A stretch of DNA of 48,809 nucleotides from JAGXQV01 sp964527565 (GTDB taxonomy: Bacteria > Pseudomonadota > Gammaproteobacteria > Burkholderiales > Sulfuricellaceae), in assembly GCA_964527565.1 (NCBI GenBank), contig CAZGOY010000023.1:1-48809 (forward strand), given 5' to 3'. Each line of letters opens with the position of its first letter. The first letter of the stretch is position 1. The translations under genes were made by a program, and so were the position numbers. Positions 33,783 through 41,594 of this stretch are shown in pieces. The notes below the pieces were generated by a model that saw only the letters and a program-made list of their open reading frames with translations, was not told the origin of the DNA and made no database searches.

Positions 33783-34620
33783 GGGGCAATTCGCGGTGCC
33801 GCAGCAGTACCTGATGCTGCTGCGCGCGAAAATAAGCCGCCAGTGTTTCCGCAAAATACACCGAGCGGTGCTGGCCGCCGGTGCAGCCCAGGGCAATGGT
33901 CAGATAGCTGCGGTTGTCGCCCACGAAGGCGGGCAGCCAGTTTTCCACGAAAGTGCGGATGTCGTCCGACATGCGCCGCACCCCCGGTTCCTTTTCCAGG
34001 AAGGCGGCAATCGCCGCGTCCTTGCCGGTCAACGGGCGCAGCAGGGGGTCGTAATAGGGATTGGGCAGGCAACGCACGTCGAAGACGAAATCGGCGTCGA
34101 GCGGGATGCCGTGCTTGAAACCGAAGGACTGGAACAGCAGGGTCAGGCGCGACTGGTCGAGGCCGGTGAAATCCCTGATCCAGGCGCGCAAGGCGTTGGG
34201 GCGCAAATCGCTGGTATCGACGCGGTGCCCGACATCGTTGATGGCCTCCAGCATCTCGCGTTCCAGTTCGATGCACTCGGGCACGGTGCGCTGTGCGCTG
34301 CTCAAGGGATGGCGCCGCCGCGTCTCGCTGAAGCGCTTGACCAGCGCCTCGGTCTTGGCTTCCAGAAACAGCACGCGCACGTCGATGCCGCGCCCCTTGA
34401 GCACGGCGATGGCGTCCGGCAGGTGGCGCACTTGACCGGCGCTGCGCACGTCCACGCTGATGGCGATGCGCGCATAGCCGGCGGCGTCGAGAAAAGCCAC
34501 GGTCTCGGGCAGCAGTTGCGCGGGCAGGTTGTCGACGCAATAGTAGCCGCCGTCTTCCAGCACGTTGAGCGCGATGCTCTTGCCCGAGCCGGAAAGGCCG
34601 CTGATAAGGACGATCTGCAT
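33775..34620 (-). CDS. rapZ: RNase adapter protein RapZ
   Basis: This 281-residue protein binds nucleotide and GlcN-6-phosphate and, in enterobacteria, directs small RNAs to RNase E. Walker A is GLSGSGKS at 8-15; FQSFGFKHGIPLDADFVFDVRCLPNPY and CTGGQHRSVYFAE are hallmarks. It is linked to hprK/ptsN in a conserved order. Start ATG 34620; 2 bases separate it from the hprK stop. Confidence 0.97.
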   Translation of the reverse strand: MQIVLISGLSGSGKSIALNVLEDGGYYCVDNLPAQLLPETVAFLDAAGYARIAISVDVRSAGQVRHLPDAIAVLKGRGIDVRVLFLEAKTEALVKRFSETRRRHPLSSAQRTVPECIELEREMLEAINDVGHRVDTSDLRPNALRAWIRDFTGLDQSRLTLLFQSFGFKHGIPLDADFVFDVRCLPNPYYDPLLRPLTGKDAAIAAFLEKEPGVRRMSDDIRTFVENWLPAFVGDNRSYLTIALGCTGGQHRSVYFAETLAAYFRAQQHQVLLRHRELPHA

Positions 34621-34622
34621 GG

Positions 34623-35564
34623 CTAGTCGCCGCCGGACATCAACCGTTCGTGGCGCGCCATGAATTCCAGCGTGCTGTTGATGCCGCGCAGGCGCAGGAT
34701 ATGATTACGCACCGCCACTTCCACCAGCACCGCGATGTTGCGTCCCGCCGCCACCGGAATGCGCACCTTGGGAATTTCCACATCGAGAATGGTTTCGCTG
34801 AATTCCTGGAGTTGCAGGCGATCCTGGCCGGCGGCAATCAGGTTGGCCATTTTTTCCAGTTGCACGATGAGACGCAGGTTCTTGCGACGCTTGATCGAGG
34901 TTTCACCAAACAGTTCGCGGATGTTGAGGATGCCGATGCCGCGCACTTCCAGAAAATCCTGCAATAGACTGGGACAGCGCCCTTCCAGGGTGTCCGGCGA
35001 AACCAGGAACAGCTCCACCACGTCGTCGGCCACCAGGCGGTGACCGCGCGTCACCAGTTCCAGCGCCAGTTCGCTCTTGCCGATGGCGCTGTCGCCGGTA
35101 ATCAGCACGCCCATGCCCTGCACTTCGAGAAAAACGCCGTGCACCGAGGTGGAATCCGCCAATACCTGGGTCAGGTAGTGGTTGAGGACGTTCATCAGGA
35201 AGGGGCTGGCCAGCGGCGAAGTAAACAGCGGCGCGCCGCTGCGGTTGGCCGCGTCGAGCAGCACCGGCGGCACTGCTTCGTCGTTGGCGACGACCACTGC
35301 CGCCAGCTCGGTGGAAAAGAGGTGGGTGATGGCCTGGTCCAGGCCGGGCGTATCGAGGCTGCGCAGATAGTCCATCTCGGCGCAGCCCAGCACCTGCACG
35401 CGGTTGGGGTGAACGAAATTGAGATGCCCGATCAGCGCCAGCGTGGGCTTTTGTACGGTGTCGCCGGTCAGCAGACGCAAACCGCCCTCCAGCCCGCCGA
35501 CCCAATTCAGCGCCAGCCGCTCACCGACGTCGTCATACATCTTGCGGACGCTGATTTGCGGCAC
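34623..35564 (-). CDS. hprK: HPr kinase/phosphorylase
   Basis: This 313-residue bifunctional enzyme phosphorylates and dephosphorylates HPr at Ser. Walker A GDSAIGKS lies at 157-164 and the signature LVADDVVE follows. A GTG start at 35564 is preferred because AGGAGG is 9 bases upstream; the longer ATG-initiated frame has no such signal. In many proteobacteria hprK acts with PTS-Ntr proteins as a regulator. It follows ptsN by 1 base. Confidence 0.95.
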   Translation of the reverse strand: MPQISVRKMYDDVGERLALNWVGGLEGGLRLLTGDTVQKPTLALIGHLNFVHPNRVQVLGCAEMDYLRSLDTPGLDQAITHLFSTELAAVVVANDEAVPPVLLDAANRSGAPLFTSPLASPFLMNVLNHYLTQVLADSTSVHGVFLEVQGMGVLITGDSAIGKSELALELVTRGHRLVADDVVELFLVSPDTLEGRCPSLLQDFLEVRGIGILNIRELFGETSIKRRKNLRLIVQLEKMANLIAAGQDRLQLQEFSETILDVEIPKVRIPVAAGRNIAVLVEVAVRNHILRLRGINSTLEFMARHERLMSGGD

Positions 35565-35565
35565 G

Positions 35566-36042
35566 TCAGTGCGCCTCCTGGGGAAGGGGCTCCGGCCAGT
35601 CGCCGAGCAGGCGGCAAATCGCGGCGGCATCGTCGAGGTGCAACAGTTGCTCGCGCACGCTCTTTTCGCTAAACAGTTGCGCCAGTTCGCCGAGGATCAT
35701 CAGATGCGTGTCGGTGGCGTGCTCCGGCGCCAGCAGGGCGAAAATCAGGCTGACCGGCTGGCCGTCGGGCGCATCGAACGGTGCCGGGGATTTCAGTCGC
35801 ACGAAGGCGCCCACCGCCTTGCGCAAACCCTTGACGCGGCCATGCGGGATGGCAACGCCGTATCCGATGGCGGTGGAGCCGAGTTTTTCGCGCGCCAGCA
35901 GGCTGTCGCGCACCTTGGCGCGCGGCAACCCGCTGCGACTTTCAAACAGGGCGCTGAGTTGCTCGAACAGCGCCGCCTTGCCGTCGGCTTCCATGCCGAC
36001 GACAACCGCCTCGGGAAGCAGAATTTCCGCGATCAGGCCCAT
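35566..36042 (-). CDS. ptsN: PTS IIA-Ntr component
   Basis: This 158-residue regulatory IIA domain has its phosphorylatable His67 in TAIGYGVAIPHGR. It modulates nitrogen metabolism and potassium transport rather than sugar uptake. It lies between hpf and hprK in the usual order downstream of rpoN. A Kef-type potassium antiporter gene is present at 41595-43574; a functional link is inferred only. Confidence 0.96.
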   Translation of the reverse strand: MGLIAEILLPEAVVVGMEADGKAALFEQLSALFESRSGLPRAKVRDSLLAREKLGSTAIGYGVAIPHGRVKGLRKAVGAFVRLKSPAPFDAPDGQPVSLIFALLAPEHATDTHLMILGELAQLFSEKSVREQLLHLDDAAAICRLLGDWPEPLPQEAH

Positions 36043-36057
36043 GATGGCAAGAGGGTG

Positions 36058-36378
36058 TTATTCCTCGACCGGTTGCACTTTGCCGCCGCGGTGGTGGTCG
36101 CTATTTTTTTCCTTATGTTTCACTACCTGGCGGTCAAGCTTGTCGGCCAGGCTGTCGAGCGCGGCGTACAAATCGGCATCTTCGGCTTGCACGAAGATAT
36201 CCTTGCCGCTGACGTGCAGGTTGACTTCGGCCTTCTGCACCAGCTTTTCCACAGAGAGGATGACGCCGATGTCGATCACCTGGTCGAAATGGCGCGTCAC
36301 CCGCTTCATTTTTTCGGTCACGTAGTCGCGGATGGCGGGCGTGACTTCGATATGGTGACCGGTAACGGTAAGGTTCAT
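36058..36378 (-). CDS. hpf: Ribosome hibernation factor HPF (short form)
   Basis: This 106-residue protein binds 30S subunits and inactivates ribosomes in stationary phase. MNLTVTGHHIEVTPAIRDYV and DLYAALDSLADKLDRQVVKHKEK are characteristic. No C-terminal dimerisation domain is present, so it is the short type. The ATG at 36378 has GGAG 8 bases upstream; a TTG six bases earlier is less likely. It sits between rpoN and ptsN. Confidence 0.95.
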   Translation of the reverse strand: MNLTVTGHHIEVTPAIRDYVTEKMKRVTRHFDQVIDIGVILSVEKLVQKAEVNLHVSGKDIFVQAEDADLYAALDSLADKLDRQVVKHKEKNSDHHRGGKVQPVEE

Positions 36379-36422
36379 TTTCAAAACTCCTTGGTTGAAT
36401 ATTGCTGGTTGATTGACTGTAA

Positions 36423-37871
36423 TTACAGGGATTTGCGCAGATTCGCAGTGGGAATTTGCATGGATTCGCGGTATTTTGCCACAGTCCGGCGCGCCACGAC
36501 GATACCCTGTTGGGATAGGATTTCCGCCAGGCGCATGTCGGACAACGGCTTTTTCGCATCCTCGGCTTCCACCAATTGCTTGATGAGGGCGCGAATCGCC
36601 GTGGAAGAGCAGGCACCGCCACTATCGGTGGCGACATGACTGCCGAAAAAATATTTCAACTCGAAAATACCCCGTGGGGTAAGCATGTACTTCTGCGTGG
36701 TGACCCGTGAGATGGTAGATTCATGCAAGTCCACCTCGTCGGCGATTTCGCGCAGCACCAGGGGGCGCATGGCCACTTCGCCATGCTCGAAAAAATTGCG
36801 CTGCCGGTCGATGATTGCCTGCGACACGCGCAAGATGGTCTCGAAACGCTGCTGGATGTTTTTGATCATCCAGCGCGCCTCCTGCAACTGGCTCGCCAGG
36901 TAACGCCCGGAATTATCGCGGTTGCGCCGCAGTATTTCGGCATAGGTGCTGTTGATGCGCAGCTTCGGCATGACCTCGCCGTTGAGCACCGCGACCCATT
37001 TGCCTTTCACCTTGCGCACTTCGACATCGTGCTGGATGTAGCGCGTGTCGTCCCCGGCAAAATCGGCGCCGGGACGCGGATTGAGGTGGGTAATCAGTTG
37101 CTGCGCAGTGCGCAGGCCTTCGTCGTCGCAGCGCAGCAGTTTTTTCAGCTTGCCGAAATCCCGCGCCGCCAGCAGGTTCAGATGATGCTTCGCCAATTCC
37201 TGCGCCAACCCGAGCCCCGGCGTGTGCGGCGGCAGCACGTCCAGTTGCAGGGTCAGGCATTCGGCCAAGTCGCGTGCACCCACGCCGCGCGGGTCGAAAT
37301 TCTGCAGGTGCTTGAGCGCGGTATGCAACTCGATGGGGTCGATTTCCAGTTCCGGCGGCAACATCTCTGCTATCTCATCCAGGCTCTGCATGAGATAGCC
37401 GTCTTCGTTGAGCGAGTCGATCAACAGCGAGACCATGCGCTTGTCGCGCTCGGAAAGCTGGGTGACGCCCAACTGCCAGTCGAGATGGCTGCGCAGGCTG
37501 GTCGGCTCCGCGCCGCCCTGGGCATAATCCGGCTCATCGTCCTCTTCGCGCTGCGCCCAGCCGGAACCTTCCTCCTGCCAGTCGATTCCCGTTTCAGGAA
37601 AGGGCTCCCGCTCGGCTTCCGCGCCATCCGTGGCGGCAACGGGCGCCTCCGTCTTGGTGCCCCCTCCGGCATCACCGCCGGCCGCTGCGGGTTCGCCGCC
37701 GCCTTCGGCATCGCCGACATCGGGACGCTCCAGAAAGGGATTCTGCTCGATAAAGGTTTCCAGTTCCTTGTCGAGTTCCAGCGTCGACATCTGCAACAGG
37801 CGGATCGACTGTTGCAACTGCGGCGTCAGGGTGAGCTGCTGGGAAAGTTTGAGTTGAAGACTGTGTTTCAT
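36423..37871 (-). CDS. rpoN: RNA polymerase sigma-54 factor
   Basis: This 482-residue protein has a Gln/Leu-rich region I (LKLSQQLTLTPQLQQSIRLLQ) that binds activators, an acidic region II, the core-binding region, a helix-turn-helix, and the RpoN box ARRTVAKYRE at 460-469 that recognises the -24 element. It drives the -24/-12 promoter found ahead of pilA at 3224-3238. Order lptB-rpoN-hpf-ptsN is classical. Confidence 0.98.
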   Translation of the reverse strand: MKHSLQLKLSQQLTLTPQLQQSIRLLQMSTLELDKELETFIEQNPFLERPDVGDAEGGGEPAAAGGDAGGGTKTEAPVAATDGAEAEREPFPETGIDWQEEGSGWAQREEDDEPDYAQGGAEPTSLRSHLDWQLGVTQLSERDKRMVSLLIDSLNEDGYLMQSLDEIAEMLPPELEIDPIELHTALKHLQNFDPRGVGARDLAECLTLQLDVLPPHTPGLGLAQELAKHHLNLLAARDFGKLKKLLRCDDEGLRTAQQLITHLNPRPGADFAGDDTRYIQHDVEVRKVKGKWVAVLNGEVMPKLRINSTYAEILRRNRDNSGRYLASQLQEARWMIKNIQQRFETILRVSQAIIDRQRNFFEHGEVAMRPLVLREIADEVDLHESTISRVTTQKYMLTPRGIFELKYFFGSHVATDSGGACSSTAIRALIKQLVEAEDAKKPLSDMRLAEILSQQGIVVARRTVAKYRESMQIPTANLRKSL

Positions 37872-37904
37872 TGGGCTGCCGTGCTGTGTTCCTTGAGTAG
37901 GCGG

Positions 37905-38627
37905 TTACAGCCGGAAATTTTCGCCGAGGTAGACTTTTCTTACGTCCTCATTATAAACGATTTCGTCGGGCTTGCCGCTGGCCAGCACCGCGCCCTCGTT
38001 GATGATGTAGGCGCGGTCGCAAATCCCCAGGGTTTCGCGCACGTTATGGTCGGTAATCAGCACGCCGATATCCTGGCTGGTGAGGAAACGAATGATCTTC
38101 TGGATGTCCAGCACCGCTATCGGGTCAACGCCGGCAAAAGGTTCGTCGAGCAGGATGAAACGCGGTGCGCTGGCCAGCGCGCGGGCGATTTCGACGCGAC
38201 GGCGCTCGCCGCCGGACAGGCTGAGCGCCGGATTGTTGCGTAAATGGGCAATGTGCAGGGCGTGCAGCAGTTCGTCGAGTCTCTCTTCGATTTCACGCGC
38301 CTCCAGCTTGCGTAACTCAAGAATGGCGCGGATATTTTCCGCCACACTCAGCTTGCGGAAGATCGATGCCTCCTGCGGCAGATAGCTCAAGCCCATGCGC
38401 GCGCGGCGGTGGATGGGCAGGCGGGCCAGCGCCTGTCCGTCGAGCTGGATGCTGCCGCCGTCGAGCGGCGTCAGGCCGACGATCATGTAAAAGCTGGTGG
38501 TTTTGCCCGCGCCGTTCGGGCCGAGCAGGCCCACCGCCTCGCCGCTGCGCACATCCAGGGACACGTCCTTGACGACCCAGCGGGATTTGTAGCGTTTTTT
38601 CAAGCCGCTGACGATCAGTTCGCTCAT
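37905..38627 (-). CDS. lptB: LPS export ABC transporter ATPase LptB
   Basis: This 240-residue ATPase powers LPS extraction with LptFG. Walker A GPNGAGKTT at 36-44, signature LSGGERRRVEIARAL, Walker B FILLDEPFAGVDP and the H-loop in LITDHNV are all present. lptA lies upstream, but a 193-base gap containing a palindromic element separates them instead of the usual tight junction. Confidence 0.97.
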   Translation of the reverse strand: MSELIVSGLKKRYKSRWVVKDVSLDVRSGEAVGLLGPNGAGKTTSFYMIVGLTPLDGGSIQLDGQALARLPIHRRARMGLSYLPQEASIFRKLSVAENIRAILELRKLEAREIEERLDELLHALHIAHLRNNPALSLSGGERRRVEIARALASAPRFILLDEPFAGVDPIAVLDIQKIIRFLTSQDIGVLITDHNVRETLGICDRAYIINEGAVLASGKPDEIVYNEDVRKVYLGENFRL

Positions 38628-38695
38628 GGTTGAAGACTCGGGGCCAAGGACCGGGCACCTTGCAGCGCTCCCACCAAATTCACAGAAAAACTTCG

Positions 38696-38795
38696 CATTC
38701 CCAGGTAGGAGGGGGCTTGCCCCCGAGCTTTTCCGTTCGGCGGCAAAAAAACCAAAATCTCGGGGGCAAGCCCCCTCCTACAAGTTTTGGTGGGT
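38696..38795. repeat. REPIN-like palindromic element, copy 2
   Basis: Two perfect 23-base arms (38705-38727 and 38759-38781) flank a 31-base loop, the same loop length as copy 1. Core GTAGGAGGGGGCTTG. It lies between lptA and lptB, inside an operon that is normally tightly packed. Confidence 0.85.
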
Positions 38796-38820
38796 TTCAT
38801 TATTTCTGGGCGTGTCCGGT

Positions 38821-39453
38821 TCAGTCTTCTCTGGGGGTGGAGATGGCAGTGGCGGATTTCAGTTCGACGGACACGCCGGCAGATGCCGGCACAGGCGCCG
38901 CCGATTCCTTCTTTTTCGGCTGGATCACGGCGCGCACGCGACCGCGCGGGTTGGTTTCCGTCACCGCGTCCTTGCCACCGACCACCTTGAAAAAATCGGT
39001 CTTGCCGTCGTAGGAAATATAGTTGCCGCGCACTTCGTCCTGGTTGCGCTTCAGGCGTGCGCGGGTGAACAGTTCCACCACGTCCTTGCCGCTGTCGTAT
39101 TCGATGCGCTGGCCGTAGCCCTCGATATACTCTTCGACCCCCTCGCGTTTCTGGCGGAAGGTCGCCGGGTCGCCGTGCGCGGTGCCGTGGTGGGAGCCAT
39201 CCTTGTTCTCGGTGATTACCAGTTTGTCGGCACGGATCACCAGGGTGCCCTGGGTCAGCACTACGTTGCCCTGGTAGACGCTGAGTTTCTTGACGTCGTC
39301 GACCGTCATGCCGTCGGCTTCCAGGTTGATCGGCTTGTCGCGGTCGCCCAGTTCGGCCTGCGCGGCAAACGGCAATGCCAGCAATAAAAAGAGCAATGCC
39401 GCAGCGGCGTTCTTGTAAACCGGCGGGTTCTTACGGCTTGGCTGGTTTGACAT
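38821..39453 (-). CDS. lptA: LPS transport periplasmic protein LptA
   Basis: This 210-residue exported protein forms the periplasmic bridge for LPS. A signal peptide (residues about 13-33, ALLFLLLALPFAAQA) precedes the OstA-like beta-jellyroll with VYQGNVVLTQGTLVIRADKL. A charged, Pro-rich C-terminal tail extends past the usual end. The start overlaps the lptC stop by 23 bases, so they are coupled. Confidence 0.93.
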   Translation of the reverse strand: MSNQPSRKNPPVYKNAAAALLFLLLALPFAAQAELGDRDKPINLEADGMTVDDVKKLSVYQGNVVLTQGTLVIRADKLVITENKDGSHHGTAHGDPATFRQKREGVEEYIEGYGQRIEYDSGKDVVELFTRARLKRNQDEVRGNYISYDGKTDFFKVVGGKDAVTETNPRGRVRAVIQPKKKESAAPVPASAGVSVELKSATAISTPRED

Positions 39454-40009
39454 GCTGCCCCTTCACACGCGAATGAAGCTGGATTATACGGGTCTTGTTG
39501 TTGAATTCCATGCCGGTACCGCTAACCTGGGTGCCCGCGCTGCGAATGGTGACCTCGCGGTCGGTGCGGGCGATTTCCTGGTCGGGGATCACGTGCAGGA
39601 GGGAAGTTTCCATGTCAAGCGCGCTGTGGGTACGCGAGGCCTCGCGTTTCATCTTGACGCCGCCGCTCAGCCAGGCCTCTTCACCGTTTCTGGAAACCTG
39701 CCCGCGCTGCGCCTCGATATGCACCGGCGGCTGGCCCTTCGCATAATGAACCAGGCGCGGGCGCGTCAGATGGGTGCTGTCGTCATCGGGGTAATGCGTC
39801 ATTTTGCCGGCAACCAGGATATGCAGCGGCAGGCCATCCGGCCCCATGCGCGTGGCGGTGAAGTTTTCCACCCAGTAGTCCGGATCGTGACGGTGGCTAC
39901 CGTCCTCCACCGCAGCGGGCGGCTGCACCACGCGGTCGAGCCAGAAGGTCAGCACGGCCAGCAGCAGCAGCAGGCCTGCCGGAAACCACATCGACAGGCG
40001 GTCTTTCAT
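39431..40009 (-). CDS. lptC: LPS export protein LptC
   Basis: This 192-residue inner-membrane bitopic protein has an N-terminal transmembrane helix (SMWFPAGLLLLLAVLTFWL), then a periplasmic LptC/OstA domain (ENFTATRMGPDG, ILVAGKMTHYPDDD). It passes LPS from LptBFG to LptA. The start at 40009 overlaps the kdsC stop by 4 bases. Confidence 0.95.
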   Translation of the reverse strand: MKDRLSMWFPAGLLLLLAVLTFWLDRVVQPPAAVEDGSHRHDPDYWVENFTATRMGPDGLPLHILVAGKMTHYPDDDSTHLTRPRLVHYAKGQPPVHIEAQRGQVSRNGEEAWLSGGVKMKREASRTHSALDMETSLLHVIPDQEIARTDREVTIRSAGTQVSGTGMEFNNKTRIIQLHSRVKGQHVKPAKP

Positions 40010-40563
40010 TTGAGATAGGGCGCCAACTGCACGTCCAGCGTGCCCTGGGCGCGCATGATGAGTTCGCAGACTTCGCGCACCGCGCCGCGCCCGGCGCCGA
40101 GCCGCGTGACGTAGTGGACGTGCCGCTGCACCAACTCCGGCGCGGCGGGCACGCTGAAGGCCAGCCCACAACGGCGCAGCACCGGCAGATCGACGACGTC
40201 ATCCCCCATGAAGGCGCAGTCTTGCGGCGCAAGCTTGAGTTTTTCCAGCAGTTCCTGCCAGGCTTCCAGCTTGTCCTCGATGCCCTGATAGAGGTGGGGA
40301 ATGCCCAGATTGGCGGCGCGCTTGACCACCACCTGCGAAGTGCGCCCGGTAATGATCGCCAGTTCCACCCCGCTGCGCCGCAGCATTTTCAGACCATGCC
40401 CGTCGAGGGAATGGAATGCCTTGTACTCCTGCCCGTCGTCGCCGAGAAACAGGCTGCCGTCGGTCATTACCCCATCCACGTCGAATGCCACCAAGCGGAT
40501 ACGCCGCGCGCGCGCCGCAAGGTCCTCCGGCACGTCCTGGCCCTGCATGGATTCGTCCGTCAT
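40006..40563 (-). CDS. kdsC: KDO-8-phosphate phosphatase
   Basis: This 185-residue HAD-type phosphatase releases KDO for LPS core synthesis. The catalytic motif is DVDGVMTDG (Asp28 nucleophile, Asp30), with ITGRTS and FMGDDVVDLP further on. It overlaps kdsD and lptC by 4 bases each. Confidence 0.97.
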   Translation of the reverse strand: MTDESMQGQDVPEDLAARARRIRLVAFDVDGVMTDGSLFLGDDGQEYKAFHSLDGHGLKMLRRSGVELAIITGRTSQVVVKRAANLGIPHLYQGIEDKLEAWQELLEKLKLAPQDCAFMGDDVVDLPVLRRCGLAFSVPAAPELVQRHVHYVTRLGAGRGAVREVCELIMRAQGTLDVQLAPYLK

Positions 40564-41552
40564 AGCACCCCCGCCCGCAACAGATCATGCATATTGAGCG
40601 CGCCGACCGGCGCATGATGTTCATCGACCACCAGCAGGCCGTTGACCTTGTGGCGTTCCATCAACTGCGCGGCTTCCGCCGCCAGGCGGTCCGGCGCGAT
40701 GGTGCGCGGATCGGGCGACATTACCGCGCCCACGGTCAGGGCGCGGATATCGCCGTTCCTGTCCAGGGTGCGGCGCAGGTCGCCGTCGGTGTAGATGCCG
40801 CTCAAACGCCCCTGTGCATCGACCACGGCGGTCATGCCCAGCCCCTTGCGCGTCATTTCCAGCAGGGCGGCAGTCAGCAGAGAATCTTCGCGCACGCACG
40901 GCAGGGCATCGCCCCCGTGCATCAGGTCGCGCACATGCACCAGCAGGCGCCGCCCCAGCGCCCCGCCGGGATGGGAGCGCGCGAAATCGTCCGCGCCGAA
41001 GCCGCGCGCATCCAGCAGCGCTACCGCCAGCGCGTCGCCCAGCGCCAAGGCGGCGGTGGTGCTGGCAGTGGGCGCCAGCCCCAGCGGGCAGGCTTCCTGC
41101 GCCACGCTGGCATCGAGATGCACGTCCGCCTCGCGTGCCAGCGTCGAGCGCGGATTGCCGGTCATGGCGATCAGCTTCGCGCCCTTGCGTTTGATGAGCG
41201 GAACGATGGTGAGCAATTCCGCACTTTCACCGGAATTGGACAAGCCGATCAATACGTCATGCTCGGTAATCATGCCGAGATCGCCGTGGCTGGCCTCGCC
41301 GGGATGTACGAAAAAGGCCGGGGTGCCGGTACTGGCCAGGGTGGCGGCGATCTTCCGTGCGATGTGGCCGGACTTGCCCATGCCGCTCACCACCACCCGC
41401 CCGTGGCTTTCCAGCACCACCTGCACGGCGGCGGCGAAGCTGGCGTCCAGCCGTGCTTTCAGATCGAGGATAGCCTGCGCCTCGATCTCCAGCACCTGGC
41501 GGGCAAGATCGAGTGTTTTCGTCGTGGCTGGGGGATTTTTGCCGCTAGTCAT
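40560..41552 (-). CDS. kdsD: Arabinose-5-phosphate isomerase KdsD
   Basis: This 330-residue enzyme converts ribulose-5-phosphate to arabinose-5-phosphate, the first KDO step. SIS domain (VVVSGMGKSGHIARKIAATL, about 55-75; HGDLGMI; SNSGES), then a tandem CBS pair (about 205-330). The ATG at 41552 is chosen on homology; no strong ribosome site is seen. It leads the kdsD-lptB block and is divergent from the Kef antiporter gene. Confidence 0.96.
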   Translation of the reverse strand: MTSGKNPPATTKTLDLARQVLEIEAQAILDLKARLDASFAAAVQVVLESHGRVVVSGMGKSGHIARKIAATLASTGTPAFFVHPGEASHGDLGMITEHDVLIGLSNSGESAELLTIVPLIKRKGAKLIAMTGNPRSTLAREADVHLDASVAQEACPLGLAPTASTTAALALGDALAVALLDARGFGADDFARSHPGGALGRRLLVHVRDLMHGGDALPCVREDSLLTAALLEMTRKGLGMTAVVDAQGRLSGIYTDGDLRRTLDRNGDIRALTVGAVMSPDPRTIAPDRLAAEAAQLMERHKVNGLLVVDEHHAPVGALNMHDLLRAGVL

Positions 41553-41594
41553 GGCGCGCAAGTATACTAGAAGCCATCCTTTAACGGTTCAGTC

